64,000 nt of DNA from Mycobacterium sp. MS1601 (lineage in GTDB: Bacteria; Actinomycetota; Actinomycetes; Mycobacteriales; Mycobacteriaceae), in NCBI RefSeq assembly GCF_001984215.1, contig NZ_CP019420.1:3844001-3908000 (forward strand), given 5' to 3'. Position numbers and translations under genes: made by a program. Below are positions 1-8,531 of this stretch, one piece after another; the first letter of the stretch is position 1; each line of letters begins with the position of its first letter. The notes under the pieces were generated by a model, which was given only the letters and a program-made list of their open reading frames with translations, ran no database searches and was not told the DNA's origin.

Positions 1-1523
1 CCTTCGCGATCCCGATCCTGTCCAAGATCGACACCAGCAGCAGGACCACACAAGCGCTGGTGCTGGCGCCTACCCGCGAGCTGGCACTGCAGGTGGCCGA
101 GGCATTCAGCCGTTACGGCGCCAAGCTCAAGGTCAACGTGCTGCCGATCTACGGCGGCTCGTCCTACGTGCCGCAGATCGCCGGTCTCAAACGCGGCGCT
201 CAGGTGGTGGTCGGTACCCCCGGCCGCGTGATCGACCACCTCGAGAAGGGCAACCTGGACCTGTCGCACCTGGACTACATGGTGCTCGACGAGGCCGACG
301 AGATGCTGCAGATGGGCTTCGCCGAGGACGTCGAGCGCATTCTGTCCGAGACACCGGAGTACAAACAGGTTGCCCTGTTCTCGGCGACCATGCCGCCGGC
401 CATCAAGAAGATCACCGCCAAGTACCTGCATGACCCGGTCGAGGTCACGGTCAAGGCCAAGACGCAGACGGCCGAGAACATCACGCAGCGCTACCTGCAG
501 GTGTCCTACCCGCGCAAGATGGACGCGCTGACCCGGTTGCTCGAGGTCGAACAAGGCGACGCCATGATCGTCTTCGTCCGCACCAAGCAGGCCACCGAAG
601 AGGTGGCCGAGAAGCTGCGGGCACGGGGCTTCGCCGCGGCCGCCATCAACGGCGACATCCCCCAGGCGGTGCGTGAGCGCACCATCTCGGCGCTCAAAGA
701 CGGTTCCATCGACATCCTCGTCGCCACTGACGTCGCCGCCCGCGGGCTCGACGTCGAGCGCATCTCGCACGTGGTGAACTTCGACATTCCGCATGATCCG
801 GAGTCCTACGTGCACCGAATCGGGCGCACCGGTCGAGCTGGACGCTCGGGTACCGCGTTCCTGTTCGTGACGCCGCGAGAACGCCATCTGTTGGGGGCGA
901 TCGAGCGGGTGACCAGGCAGAAGCTGGTCGAGATCGATCTGCCGTCGGTGGAGGACGTCAACGAGAAGCGGGTGCAGAAGTTCCGCGACTCGATTTCCGA
1001 TGCGCTGGCCAAGCCGGGAATCGACTTGTTCCGCCAGCTCATCGAAGGCTACGAGCGCGATCACGACGTGCCGCTGGCCGACATTGCCGCCGCGCTGGCG
1101 CTGCAGAGCCGCGACGGTGAAGAGTTCCTGCTGACCGAGCCGCCGCCGGAGAAGCGCAAGGAACGCCCCGATCGTCCGCCGCGGCCCGACAAGCCGATGC
1201 GCCGCGACGGTGGTTTCGCGACTTACCGGATCGAGGTTGGCAAGCGGCACAAGGTGATGCCGGGTGCCATCGTCGGCGCCATTGCCAACGAGGGCGGACT
1301 GCATCGCAGCGATTTCGGGCACATCACCATCAAGCCGGAGTACTCACTGGTGGAGCTGCCGCCGAATCTGCCTGCCGAGACATGGGCGAAGTTAGCCAAG
1401 ACGCGTATCCAGGGCAACCTGATCAACCTGCAACTCGACGACGGTCCCGGCGGCGCGGCGCCCCACCGGTCAGGTCCTCCCAAGCGCGACACGAAGCCCA
1501 AGAAGTACCGCAAGTCGCAATGA
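1..1523 (+). CDS. deaD: DEAD-box ATP-dependent RNA helicase (5' truncated)
   Basis: RNA helicase that unwinds structured RNA using ATP. The frame is already open at base 3, so the gene starts before the window; motif I (the ATP-binding Walker A) is missing for that reason. Visible in order: PTRELA (motif Ia), TPGR (Ib), DEAD in LDEADEML (II), SATMP (III), the helicase C-domain with ATDVAARGLD (V) and HRIGRTGRAGR (VI). After a basic linker (about 1140-1200) comes a C-terminal domain containing GKRHKVMPGAIVGAIAN, typical of DbpA/CsdA RNA-binding domains. The GTG at 60 falls inside motif Ia and is not the start. The stop overlaps the next start (ATGA). Matches the position of Rv1253 in M. tuberculosis. 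Confidence 0.95.
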   Translation, partial: FAIPILSKIDTSSRTTQALVLAPTRELALQVAEAFSRYGAKLKVNVLPIYGGSSYVPQIAGLKRGAQVVVGTPGRVIDHLEKGNLDLSHLDYMVLDEADEMLQMGFAEDVERILSETPEYKQVALFSATMPPAIKKITAKYLHDPVEVTVKAKTQTAENITQRYLQVSYPRKMDALTRLLEVEQGDAMIVFVRTKQATEEVAEKLRARGFAAAAINGDIPQAVRERTISALKDGSIDILVATDVAARGLDVERISHVVNFDIPHDPESYVHRIGRTGRAGRSGTAFLFVTPRERHLLGAIERVTRQKLVEIDLPSVEDVNEKRVQKFRDSISDALAKPGIDLFRQLIEGYERDHDVPLADIAAALALQSRDGEEFLLTEPPPEKRKERPDRPPRPDKPMRRDGGFATYRIEVGKRHKVMPGAIVGAIANEGGLHRSDFGHITIKPEYSLVELPPNLPAETWAKLAKTRIQGNLINLQLDDGPGGAAPHRSGPPKRDTKPKKYRKSQ

Positions 1524-2659
1524 CCGCGTCCGGGGGGCTGGACGCAGTAGGCGGGCTCGAACAGGTTTCCACCGCGGACCGGGTGGCGTCGCTGACCGGA
1601 ATCCGGGCTGTGGCAGCCATTTTGGTGGTCGCCACCCATGCCGCGTACACCACGGGTCGTTATCCGCAGGGCTATCTCGGGTTGGTGTACTCGCGCATGG
1701 AGATCGGCGTGCCGATCTTCTTCGCCCTGTCGGGGTTCCTGTTGTTCCGTCCGTGGGTGCAAGCCTCCGCGGCTGGTCGCGAAGCCCCTTCGGTGAAACG
1801 GTATGCCTGGCACCGGGTGCGACGCATCATGCCTGCGTACGTGGTGACCGTGCTGTTGGCCTATCTGCTGTATCACTTCCGGACAGCGGGCCCCAATCCC
1901 GGGCACACCTGGGAAGGTCTGTTCCGTAACCTGACGCTGACCCAGATCTACACCGACGGTTATCTGTATTCCTATCTGCACCAAGGGCTTACGCAGATGT
2001 GGAGCCTGGCCGTGGAGGCCGCGTTCTATGTGGTGCTTCCGGGTCTGGCCTATCTGTTGCTCGTGGTGTTGTGCCGGCGGGCGTGGAAGCCCGGTGTGCT
2101 GCTGGCCGGATTGGCGGGGCTGGCGCTGATCTCGCCGGGCTGGCTGACGCTGGTGCACCACACGACATTCCTGCCCGACGGCGCCCGGCTCTGGTTGCCC
2201 ACGTATCTGGTCTGGTTCCTGGCGGGGATGTTGTTGGCGGTTCTGCAGGCCATGCGCGTCACCTGTTATGCGTTCCTGGCGCTGCCGATTGCGCTGATCT
2301 GTTTCCTCATCGTGTCCACCCCGATCGGCGGTGAGCCCACCACGTCGCCGACGCAGTTGTACGAAGCGTTGTTCAAGACGGGCTTCTACGCGGTGATCTC
2401 CGCACTGGTGATCGCTCCGTTGGCATTGGGCAACCGGGGTTGGTACTCGCGCTTCCTCGCGAGCAGGCCGATGGTGTGGCTTGGGGAGATCTCCTACGAG
2501 ATCTTCCTGGTGCACCTGGTGTTGATGGAGCTCGTGATGGTCGAGGTGCTGCGCGATCCGGTGTACACCGGATCCATGTGGCAGTTGTTCACGGTGACGA
2601 TGTTGGTGTCGGTCCCCGCCGCTTGGCTGCTGCACCGGTTCACCCGCGTACGCTCCTGA
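1520..2659 (+). CDS. Acyltransferase family 3 membrane protein
   Basis: Multi-span membrane protein of 379 residues that probably transfers an acyl group to a cell-envelope sugar or lipid. The N-terminal segment LTGIRAVAAILVVATHA carries the conserved Arg and the catalytic-type His of acyltransferase family 3, followed by about ten hydrophobic helices (for example VVTVLLAYLLYHF, VLLAGLAGLALIS). The start chosen is ATG 1520, which overlaps the helicase stop as ATGA; an upstream start at 1382 lies inside the helicase domain and is unlikely. Translational coupling to deaD is implied. Same position as Rv1254. The acyl acceptor is unknown. Confidence 0.88.
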   Translation: MTASGGLDAVGGLEQVSTADRVASLTGIRAVAAILVVATHAAYTTGRYPQGYLGLVYSRMEIGVPIFFALSGFLLFRPWVQASAAGREAPSVKRYAWHRVRRIMPAYVVTVLLAYLLYHFRTAGPNPGHTWEGLFRNLTLTQIYTDGYLYSYLHQGLTQMWSLAVEAAFYVVLPGLAYLLLVVLCRRAWKPGVLLAGLAGLALISPGWLTLVHHTTFLPDGARLWLPTYLVWFLAGMLLAVLQAMRVTCYAFLALPIALICFLIVSTPIGGEPTTSPTQLYEALFKTGFYAVISALVIAPLALGNRGWYSRFLASRPMVWLGEISYEIFLVHLVLMELVMVEVLRDPVYTGSMWQLFTVTMLVSVPAAWLLHRFTRVRS

Positions 2660-2665
2660 CGCCAG

Positions 2666-2684
2666 CCTAGTTAGGCTACCCTTA
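2666..2684 (+). promoter_or_regulatory. Candidate IdeR/DtxR iron box
   Basis: The segment GTTAGGCTACCCTTA sits 6 to 20 bases before the start of the siderophore-interacting protein. Aligned to the IdeR 19-mer TTAGGTTAGGCTAACCTAA it matches 13 of 19 positions, with the core GTTAGGCTA intact and the left flank poor. Iron-dependent repression of the downstream flavoreductase would fit its family. The match was counted by eye, without a matrix score. Confidence 0.45.
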
Positions 2685-2689
2685 GTTGC

Positions 2690-3406
2690 ATGGCTGACCA
2701 GAAACCGTCCCGCGGATTGACCGGAGCCCTCGTCAAACTCTGGCGTGGCGGCGACTATGAGCTGACCGTCACCGGACGCACCGAAATCGGTCCGCATTAC
2801 CTGCGGCTGCACTTCACCTCCGGGCAGCTGCTGGACGAGCGTCCCATCCATCCGACCATGTGGGTCCGAGGCTGGTTTCCCGACGGCGACAAGTCCCACC
2901 AGCGCGGCTACACCCTGGTCAACCCGGACCCGGTAGCGGGCACCGTCGACATCGATTTCGCCCTGCACGACGGCCTGGCCACCCGCTGGGCGCAGGAGGC
3001 GCAGCCGGGTGACGTGCTCGAGGTGACGGTTCTGGGCAGCAACTTCCAGCTGCCCACCCCGACCCCGGCCGGCTACATCCTCGTCGGCGACACCGCTTCT
3101 CTGCCTGCCATCAACTCCCTGCTCGAGGCCATCGGCGACACGCCAGCCTGGGTGTTCCTGGAAGCCGGCCACGACGACGATCGTGATCTGCCCGTGGTCG
3201 GCGCGCATGACGTGACATGGGTGGCCCGCGAGAATGCCGGTGCGGCACTGGTCGAGACGGTAGCCAAGTGGGCCTTCGACGCCTCCGACCATTTCGGCTG
3301 GGTGGCCTGCGACAACCGCACTACCCGCAACGTCGCCAAGGTGCTGCGGGAGAACTACGCGATCCCAAGGAAGTCGGTCAAGGCACAGGGTTACTGGGTC
3401 GCCTGA
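2690..3406 (+). CDS. Siderophore-interacting protein (ferric-siderophore flavoreductase)
   Basis: FAD-dependent reductase of 238 residues of the SIP/ViuB family, which frees iron from ferric siderophores in the cytoplasm. The N-terminal FAD-binding barrel contains RGYTLVNPDP (the RxYT flavin motif), then HDGLATRWAQEAQPGD, and a C-terminal pyridine-nucleotide half with GDTASLPAINSLLEAI and the terminal KAQGYWVA typical of the family. The start ATG 2690 is preceded by a likely iron box, so iron limitation probably induces it. It lies 31 bases after the acyltransferase but has its own promoter-like gap. I do not recall it at this place in M. tuberculosis, so it may be a lineage-specific addition. 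Confidence 0.88.
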   Translation: MADQKPSRGLTGALVKLWRGGDYELTVTGRTEIGPHYLRLHFTSGQLLDERPIHPTMWVRGWFPDGDKSHQRGYTLVNPDPVAGTVDIDFALHDGLATRWAQEAQPGDVLEVTVLGSNFQLPTPTPAGYILVGDTASLPAINSLLEAIGDTPAWVFLEAGHDDDRDLPVVGAHDVTWVARENAGAALVETVAKWAFDASDHFGWVACDNRTTRNVAKVLRENYAIPRKSVKAQGYWVA

Positions 3407-3441
3407 CTAACAACCCGCCGCTGCCCGTCGATAGACACACT

Positions 3442-3849
3442 GTGAAGCGGCTTCTCGGGCTCGGTGTGTTGGCGCTGCTGCTGGCGCCGCCGGCGGTGGC
3501 CGAGCCGTACGCGCAGCTCGATGCCGTTGCCGTAGCTGCCTCGCCTACGTGTGGCGGCACTGTCAGCGCCGAAGCGCAGCTGACGCCCGTGGGCACCGGG
3601 GACGGTGTGCGGGTCGCGATCCACTACGACGCAGGCATCTACGACGGGTCCTGCGCGCTGACGGTGACCGCGCACTGGGTCAACGAGACCACGGGGGCCG
3701 AAGGCAGCGGCGACATCACTGCGGTGTCGGTGATCGACGCGCACTACGGGTTCATCGGGTATGCCAACACGGTGTTCGCCACCGGACCCGGCTCGGTGAT
3801 CGTCACGTTGAGCACTCACCCGGGAGGTGAGCTGCGGGTGACGGTTTGA
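3442..3849 (+). CDS. Small secreted protein of unknown function
   Basis: Predicted 135-residue exported protein. The GTG start at 3442 gives a classical signal peptide: basic KR, a leucine-rich core (LLGLGVLALLLAPP) and a likely cleavage after AVA, before EPYAQLD. The mature part is about 115 residues with two cysteines (PTCGGTV, DGSCALTV) that could form a disulfide, and beta-rich repeats. I recognise no family. The frame runs further upstream into the flavoreductase gene, but the signal peptide fixes the start. Its 3' end overlaps the convergent TetR gene by 34 bases. Confidence 0.6.
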   Translation: MKRLLGLGVLALLLAPPAVAEPYAQLDAVAVAASPTCGGTVSAEAQLTPVGTGDGVRVAIHYDAGIYDGSCALTVTAHWVNETTGAEGSGDITAVSVIDAHYGFIGYANTVFATGPGSVIVTLSTHPGGELRVTV

Positions 3850-4415
3850 GCCGGAGTCATGATCGGCACCAGGAACTCCTCGACCATCGCCCGTTCGTCG
3901 TCGGCATCGCGACCCGGCAGTAGCAGTAGCGAGGTCAGTACCCGCACCAGCCAGCGCGCTTTGCGTTGCACCGCGGCCGGGTCGTCGGCGCCGAGCGAGA
4001 CGATGAAGGCTGACCCCATTGCCTGAATCACGTCGGAGGTCTCGGCGATCTCCACGCCGATGGGGGAGCCGCTGGTGGCGAACCACGAGTTGAGCGCCGG
4101 ACTTTGGCGAACCAGCTCCAGGGAAGTCAGGAAGCCGGCGATCAGGCGTTCACGGGGGTCGGCGATACCGGCGATGCGTTCGGTCATCCGCGCGTGCAGA
4201 TGGTAGGCCTCCCGGTGCACATACGCGGTGTGCAGCGCTTCCCGGTTCTCGAAGTACCGGTACAGAGTGGCCCTGGAACACCCTGCCGCCACTGCGATCT
4301 CGTGCATTCCGACGGCTCCTGGATCGCGTTTGGCGAACAGTTCACCTGCTGCGTCGAGGATGCGGTCGGCCGCGACCTCGCTGCGTCGTGAGCCAAGCCA
4401 GTCGCTGCCGGCCAT
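3816..4415 (-). CDS. TetR family transcriptional regulator
   Basis: One-component repressor of 199 residues. The N-terminal helix-turn-helix is visible (VGMHEIAVAAGCSRATLYRYFENREALH), followed by a helical ligand-binding region with SPALNSWFATSGSPIG. ATG 4415 is chosen because it overlaps the P450 stop as TGATG, so the two genes are translationally coupled. Position, strand and pairing match Rv1255c beside cyp130. It probably controls the P450 operon; the ligand is unknown. Confidence 0.9.
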   Translation of the reverse strand: MAGSDWLGSRRSEVAADRILDAAGELFAKRDPGAVGMHEIAVAAGCSRATLYRYFENREALHTAYVHREAYHLHARMTERIAGIADPRERLIAGFLTSLELVRQSPALNSWFATSGSPIGVEIAETSDVIQAMGSAFIVSLGADDPAAVQRKARWLVRVLTSLLLLPGRDADDERAMVEEFLVPIMTPAQTVTRSSPPG

Positions 4416-5620
4416 CAGATGGTCACCGGCACCGACAGTGGACGTCGCACGTAGCTTCCCCCGGCCCAGATGATTCCGGACTCGTCGACGTCGAAGTCCG
4501 GGCATCGCGTCAACAGTTCGGTGAGCGCCACTCGCGACTGCATGCGCGCGGCGGCCGCGCCCAGGCAGTGGTGGGCGCCATGGCCGAAGGTGAGGATGTT
4601 GCGGGGGTTGCGCCTGATGTCCAGTTCGCCTGCATCGGAGCCAAATTGGCGTTCGTCTCGATTGGCGGACCCGTAGAGCAGAAGCACCCGACGACCGGCG
4701 GGTATGGTGGTGTCGCCGATCGTGACGTCGCGGGTGACGGTGCGTGCCAGTCCCTGCACTGGTGAAGTGAGCCGCAGGAATTCGTCCACGGCGTCTGCGA
4801 TCAGCTCCGGGCTGTCGATGAGCAGCTGGCGCTGATCGGGCCGCTGGTGTAACAATTGCACTGAGCCGCCCAACATTCCGGTGGTGGTGTCATTGCCGCC
4901 CGTCACCATGGTGAAGGTGAAGGCCAGCACGGCAAACGCATCGACATCGCCTGCCACCAGATGTGAGACGGTGTCGTCGGCCGGCTCGAGGCGGCGGCGT
5001 TCGATCAATGCGGCGAAGTAGGCCGTCATCTCTGCCAGTGCCTCGCCCAATGTCTCGAGCGCACCGCCGATGCCGCCGTCAGTGGTGTTGGCAGCAACAA
5101 TGGCCTCGGTCCAGGTGTCGAACTGTCCCTGGTCTTCGGAGGGCACGCCCAGGTAGTGGGCCACCACCATCGACGGCAGCGGCTTGAAGAGTTCGGCGAC
5201 GATATCTCCGCCGCCTTCGGCGCGCAGTGCCTCGATCCGCTCGACCACGAACTCACGGACTTTCGGTTCCACGGCCTCGACTTGGCGGGGGGTGAAGCCC
5301 CGGGAGACGAGCTTGCGGAACGCGGTGTGTATCGGTGGATCCTGCATCACCATCGGCGGATTATCCTGCAGGCCCAGCATTTCCAGCTCGCCGTAGTTGA
5401 CGGTCAACCCCTGTGCGGAAGAGAACGTCTCGTGATCGCGCGCAGCCGTGAAGACGTCGGCATGGCGAGACAGTACGTAGTAATCGTGGCCAGGTTTGCC
5501 GGTGAGCACGTGATGCACGGGGTCGTGGTCACGCAGATCCCGGTACATGGGCCAGGGGTCTGCCCAGGTGTCGGCACATGCCAACTCGAATCTCGGCGAA
5601 TGAGACAGAGCTGCTGTCAT
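4415..5620 (-). CDS. cyp130: Cytochrome P450, CYP130 type
   Basis: Soluble bacterial P450 of 401 residues. Signatures: I-helix TMVTGGNDTT (oxygen activation), ExxR in DEFLRLTSPV, and the heme-binding loop FGHGAHHCLG with Cys at about residue 352. The N-terminus (WADPWPMYRDLRDHDPVHHV) and the segments TFSSAQGLTVNYGELEM and RRVLLLYGSANRDER closely resemble M. tuberculosis CYP130 as I remember it. Coupled to the TetR gene by a TGATG overlap, the same arrangement as Rv1256c-Rv1255c. The physiological substrate is unknown. It marks the left edge of a roughly 30-kb accessory insert. Confidence 0.93.
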   Translation of the reverse strand: MTAALSHSPRFELACADTWADPWPMYRDLRDHDPVHHVLTGKPGHDYYVLSRHADVFTAARDHETFSSAQGLTVNYGELEMLGLQDNPPMVMQDPPIHTAFRKLVSRGFTPRQVEAVEPKVREFVVERIEALRAEGGGDIVAELFKPLPSMVVAHYLGVPSEDQGQFDTWTEAIVAANTTDGGIGGALETLGEALAEMTAYFAALIERRRLEPADDTVSHLVAGDVDAFAVLAFTFTMVTGGNDTTTGMLGGSVQLLHQRPDQRQLLIDSPELIADAVDEFLRLTSPVQGLARTVTRDVTIGDTTIPAGRRVLLLYGSANRDERQFGSDAGELDIRRNPRNILTFGHGAHHCLGAAAARMQSRVALTELLTRCPDFDVDESGIIWAGGSYVRRPLSVPVTI

Positions 5621-5959
5621 GTCTTATGGATACGACGCGTGGCTCGATATGTCAATATGCGTGAACGATCCCAATAGATTTCTCGTGATCGCCGGGCGGG
5701 GTGCCAGGTGGTCCGCGACCGCACAACTTGCGCCGTTGTGACGGCGCTCGTGCCGGCGTACGACCCGACGGCCCGCTCACCCGGGTGACTTCTGCTGCCG
5801 CTGCGGGCGTTTCGGTAGGTGCCACCTGAGCGACACCGGCGTAACACGTCAGCCGTCGGATTCATTACTCGCAGTGCCCATGTAGCGGCCAATGTAGCTG
5901 GTGATGACTTGTATTATGCGGCTTGGCTTTTCGGCAGGCGCGAGGTGGTCCTCACCGTA
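5621..5959. other. Gene-free stretch upstream of the P450
   Basis: No credible gene on either strand: the short frames here have no ribosome-binding site or recognisable domain. It should hold the P450 promoter (reading left) and the left junction of the accessory insert, since a duplicated regulator fragment starts at 5960. Confidence 0.5.
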
Positions 5960-6172
5960 ACCAGGACGACCTGATTCGGCTGATGAGCCTCGATCATCCC
6001 AGTTACGTGGCCGCCCTGCATTGGAGCGCTGCGACTCCATCGGAAGAACAGTCCGCGCTCGAACTGCTGGGGCGGCTGCGCTATCACTGGTTGTCCAACG
6101 GTCGTCAGGTAGAAGGCAGGATGCGCATCGAAGCCATGCTGGAGGCCGTATCGTCGCCATCAGCCGCGCGGG
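5960..6172 (+). pseudogene. Partial copy of the LuxR-ATPase regulator gene (direct repeat)
   Basis: This 213-bp stretch matches 17557-17769 in the same orientation with five mismatches by eye (about 98% identity). It encodes a piece of the central helical region of the regulator (IRLMSLDHPSYVAALHWSA onward), with no start, ATPase or helix-turn-helix. The match ends abruptly at 6172, where transposase sequence begins. It is therefore a non-functional duplicated fragment, probably created with the adjacent insertion element. With the parent copy it forms an 11.6-kb direct repeat. Confidence 0.9.
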
Positions 6173-6175
6173 GAA

Positions 6176-6583
6176 CGGATCTGGTCGATCTTCGCCAAGA
6201 AGCGTGGACTCAACCGCCGATCCGGACCTCCCGTCCATGACGACCTCGTGCAGCGTCAGTTCAGCGCCCACGCTCCCAACCAGGTCTGGCTGGCCGACAT
6301 CACCGAGCGTCGCACCGACGAAGGCAAGCTCTACCTCTGCGCCCTCAAAGACGTCTACTCCAACCGGTTTGTCGGCTACTCGATCGACTCCCGAATGAAG
6401 TCTTCGTTGGCCGTGGCGGCCCTGGATCACGCTGTGGCGCTGCCCTCACCGGTCGCGACCATGGAGTCGTTCTTCGCCCTTTTGCAACGCAACGTCCTGG
6501 ACCGGCGACGCTGGACAACCCGAGCCGAACTCCGTCACGGAACGACGACCTACCCGCGGCTTGACAACTGTTCCCATTGCTGA
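6176..6583 (+). pseudogene. IS3-family transposase (OrfB) remnant
   Basis: Fragment of a DDE integrase-type transposase. Readable pieces: RIWSIFAKKRGLNRRSGPPVHDDL, then QVWLADITERRTDEGKLYLCALKDVYSNRFVGYSID, which holds the first catalytic Asp. The frame jumps from AVALPSPV directly to ATMESFFALLQRNVLDRRRW. The middle block with the second catalytic Asp (normally near DRGSQF) is deleted, while the Glu of MESFF remains. After TRAELR the sequence no longer matches the family. No OrfA and no clear terminal inverted repeats are visible, so the element is dead. Confidence 0.85.
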
Positions 6584-6666
6584 AGAAAACGGGACAGCCG
6601 CTGGCGGATTACGCGGGTATAGCTGCCAGATCGTGGAGGTCTCTGCACCACCGTCCTACCGGTCGA

Positions 6667-8349
6667 TCATCGCGAAGTGCGGAGAACTGGCAGCTGCAGA
6701 TAGGACGCATGTGATCCGCCGGTGTGGATCACATGTTGTCCGGTGTTGTTCGCTATGTACTCCGGCGTGCCGGGCATCCACGGACCGAACAGGTTTCGGG
6801 AGCTGACGATTAGTCGGAGTTGTTCACCGGCCAGGAAGTGCAGTCCTATCGGGGCGAGTTCTAGCTCGATCTCTGCGATTTCACCGGGCGTCAGGTTCTC
6901 GGTCCGATCGAAGGTGTGGACCGGGATGTCCTCGGTGGTCGAGTCCGGGTCGAGATGGCGCATGGAGACCCGCAGCCGGCCGTCGCTTCCCTTATAACGC
7001 AGGATCGAGCCGCCGCGCTCAGTGACATCGTGAACTCGTGCCCCGCGGTTGGGAACGGTGAAGGCCTGCAACGGAGTTCCATGTTCGTCGAGCTTCTGCA
7101 CGAAGACGAACAGATCCATGTCGTCGGCGCCATCGGCCTGAACCCAGAGCCGCGCTTTAGGGTATCCGACGAGCTGCGTTTCCTGCCTGAATGGAAGGAG
7201 GAACGAGGCCCATGCGGTGAGGGCGCTGGTGTCATAGGTCACCGGAACCTCGGTCGTCGGCACGTTCTCGACCAGTCCACGTCCGGCGCCGTCGAGGTAG
7301 TACTTCACCGAGGTCGCCGAGACCGGCGGGAAGCGGTCTGAGGCGATGTTCACCTGGTCTCCGCCAGCGAGGTTGAGAATGGAGTAGCGCACCCGCGGCG
7401 TTTGATCCCATCCGTTGTCCTCGCCTCTGAGGAAGTGGTCGAAGAACCGTCGCAGGTCGTCTCGGTTTGCCTCGTCGTAGTAGTCGGGCCATTCCTGGCT
7501 GTTGTGGATGCGCAACCACTTCTGTTCGGAGGCGATTTCCCGCCATGCTCGGAACGTGCCGAGTGTGTGCAGCGAATTGGAGTAGCTGGCCACGATGTAG
7601 GCCGGGACGGTGATGTCTTCGAGGCGGGCCCGCTTGTTCTCCCACAGCTCGTTCATCAGCGGGTAACGTGCGACTTCGGCCATGATGTCCTCTTGGCGGC
7701 CTTTTCCCCAGAAGGAACCCTCCTGCAGCATTTGCGCGAAACCGGCGTCGGGCATGCCTCCACGGAAGCAGAGGTCGCGGTAGGTGTCACTGACGCCTTC
7801 CCAGGGGTTGATCGCCGCCAGGTGCGGTGGCCGCTCGGCTGCGGTGAACCACTGCGAGGCGGCGAGGTAGGAGGTGCCGCTCATCGCCACTTTGCCGTTG
7901 CACCAGTCCTGGACCCCCAACCACTCGATCAGGTCGTAGCCGTCGCGACCCTCTTGGCGGTCCCACAGCACGCTGTCGCCCTCGGAATCGCAGACCCCGC
8001 GCATGTCCGGGTTGCAGATCGCGTAGCCCTGTGCGCACCAGAACGCCGGGTCGGGGCCCTCGAACTTGTGCAGGCCGGAGACGATGGCGTCGTCGAGTCC
8101 CACGAGACCGAAGACCCCCGTCGCCGCCGGCGCACTGCCCTCGCCTTTGCCGTACGGACTCCACGCCACGATGACCGGCACCTTCTCCGCGCCCACCGGG
8201 CGATACACGTCGACGAAGATCGTCACACCGTCTCGTAGCGTGACGGCGACGTCCTTGTCCAGCTGGATGTCCACGGGCAGCGCCATGAACTGCGGAGCCA
8301 CGCGGTGGCCAGCGGGCAAGATCTGCGTGCCGGGGCAGAACCCGCTCAT
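6667..8349 (-). CDS. CocE/NonD family hydrolase (X-Pro dipeptidyl-peptidase-like esterase)
   Basis: Serine hydrolase of 560 residues related to cocaine esterase. After a short lead, DKDVAVTLRDGVTIFVDVYRP opens the alpha/beta-hydrolase domain; GMSGTSYLAASQW-like sequence (AMSGTSYLAASQ) holds the nucleophile Ser. The cap helices follow, and the C-terminal jelly-roll domain (SFLLPFRQETQLVGYPKARLWV, then LRLIVSSRNLFGPW) is complete. ATG 8349 overlaps the stop of a 21-codon leader as TGATG; ATG 8286 is an alternative. Last gene of a minus-strand operon with the SnoaL-like, unknown and VOC genes. It would hydrolyse an ester or amide intermediate; the substrate is unknown. Confidence 0.85.
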   Translation of the reverse strand: MSGFCPGTQILPAGHRVAPQFMALPVDIQLDKDVAVTLRDGVTIFVDVYRPVGAEKVPVIVAWSPYGKGEGSAPAATGVFGLVGLDDAIVSGLHKFEGPDPAFWCAQGYAICNPDMRGVCDSEGDSVLWDRQEGRDGYDLIEWLGVQDWCNGKVAMSGTSYLAASQWFTAAERPPHLAAINPWEGVSDTYRDLCFRGGMPDAGFAQMLQEGSFWGKGRQEDIMAEVARYPLMNELWENKRARLEDITVPAYIVASYSNSLHTLGTFRAWREIASEQKWLRIHNSQEWPDYYDEANRDDLRRFFDHFLRGEDNGWDQTPRVRYSILNLAGGDQVNIASDRFPPVSATSVKYYLDGAGRGLVENVPTTEVPVTYDTSALTAWASFLLPFRQETQLVGYPKARLWVQADGADDMDLFVFVQKLDEHGTPLQAFTVPNRGARVHDVTERGGSILRYKGSDGRLRVSMRHLDPDSTTEDIPVHTFDRTENLTPGEIAEIELELAPIGLHFLAGEQLRLIVSSRNLFGPWMPGTPEYIANNTGQHVIHTGGSHASYLQLPVLRTSR

Positions 8350-8414
8350 CACCCCCAGCGCGGGCCCGGCTGTAGCGGACGCGACGGGATGAACAACATT
8401 TCCGAATCGGTCAT
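8349..8414 (-). CDS. Putative 21-codon leader peptide upstream of the CocE hydrolase
   Basis: An ATG at 8414 follows a strong Shine-Dalgarno (AGTAGGAGG, 5 to 6 bases away). It opens a frame of 21 codons, starting MTDSEMLFIPSRPLQ, that ends in TGA overlapping the hydrolase ATG (TGATG). The hydrolase itself has no comparable ribosome-binding site, so translational coupling is plausible. A frameshift that has separated the original start from the hydrolase frame would look the same. Confidence 0.4.
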   Translation of the reverse strand: MTDSEMLFIPSRPLQPGPRWG

Positions 8415-8531
8415 GGGATCCTCCTACTGGTATCCAGTTGCGGGTGCTTTGGCTGACCGTGGTGTGCGCGAGCCTGCATGTGTACGCGCTCTGAAGGCAG
8501 GCCACTTATCACCCCGCGGTGAGGCGGTGGT

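Noticed and set aside
1223..3292. Minus-strand open frame of 689 codons
   Set aside because: Lies antisense to the helicase, acyltransferase and flavoreductase genes; composition rich in Arg, His and Gln with no domain, a usual shadow in GC-rich DNA.
6561..6806. Small plus-strand frame after the transposase remnant
   Set aside because: Overlaps the end of the CocE gene on the opposite strand and has no start signal or family.
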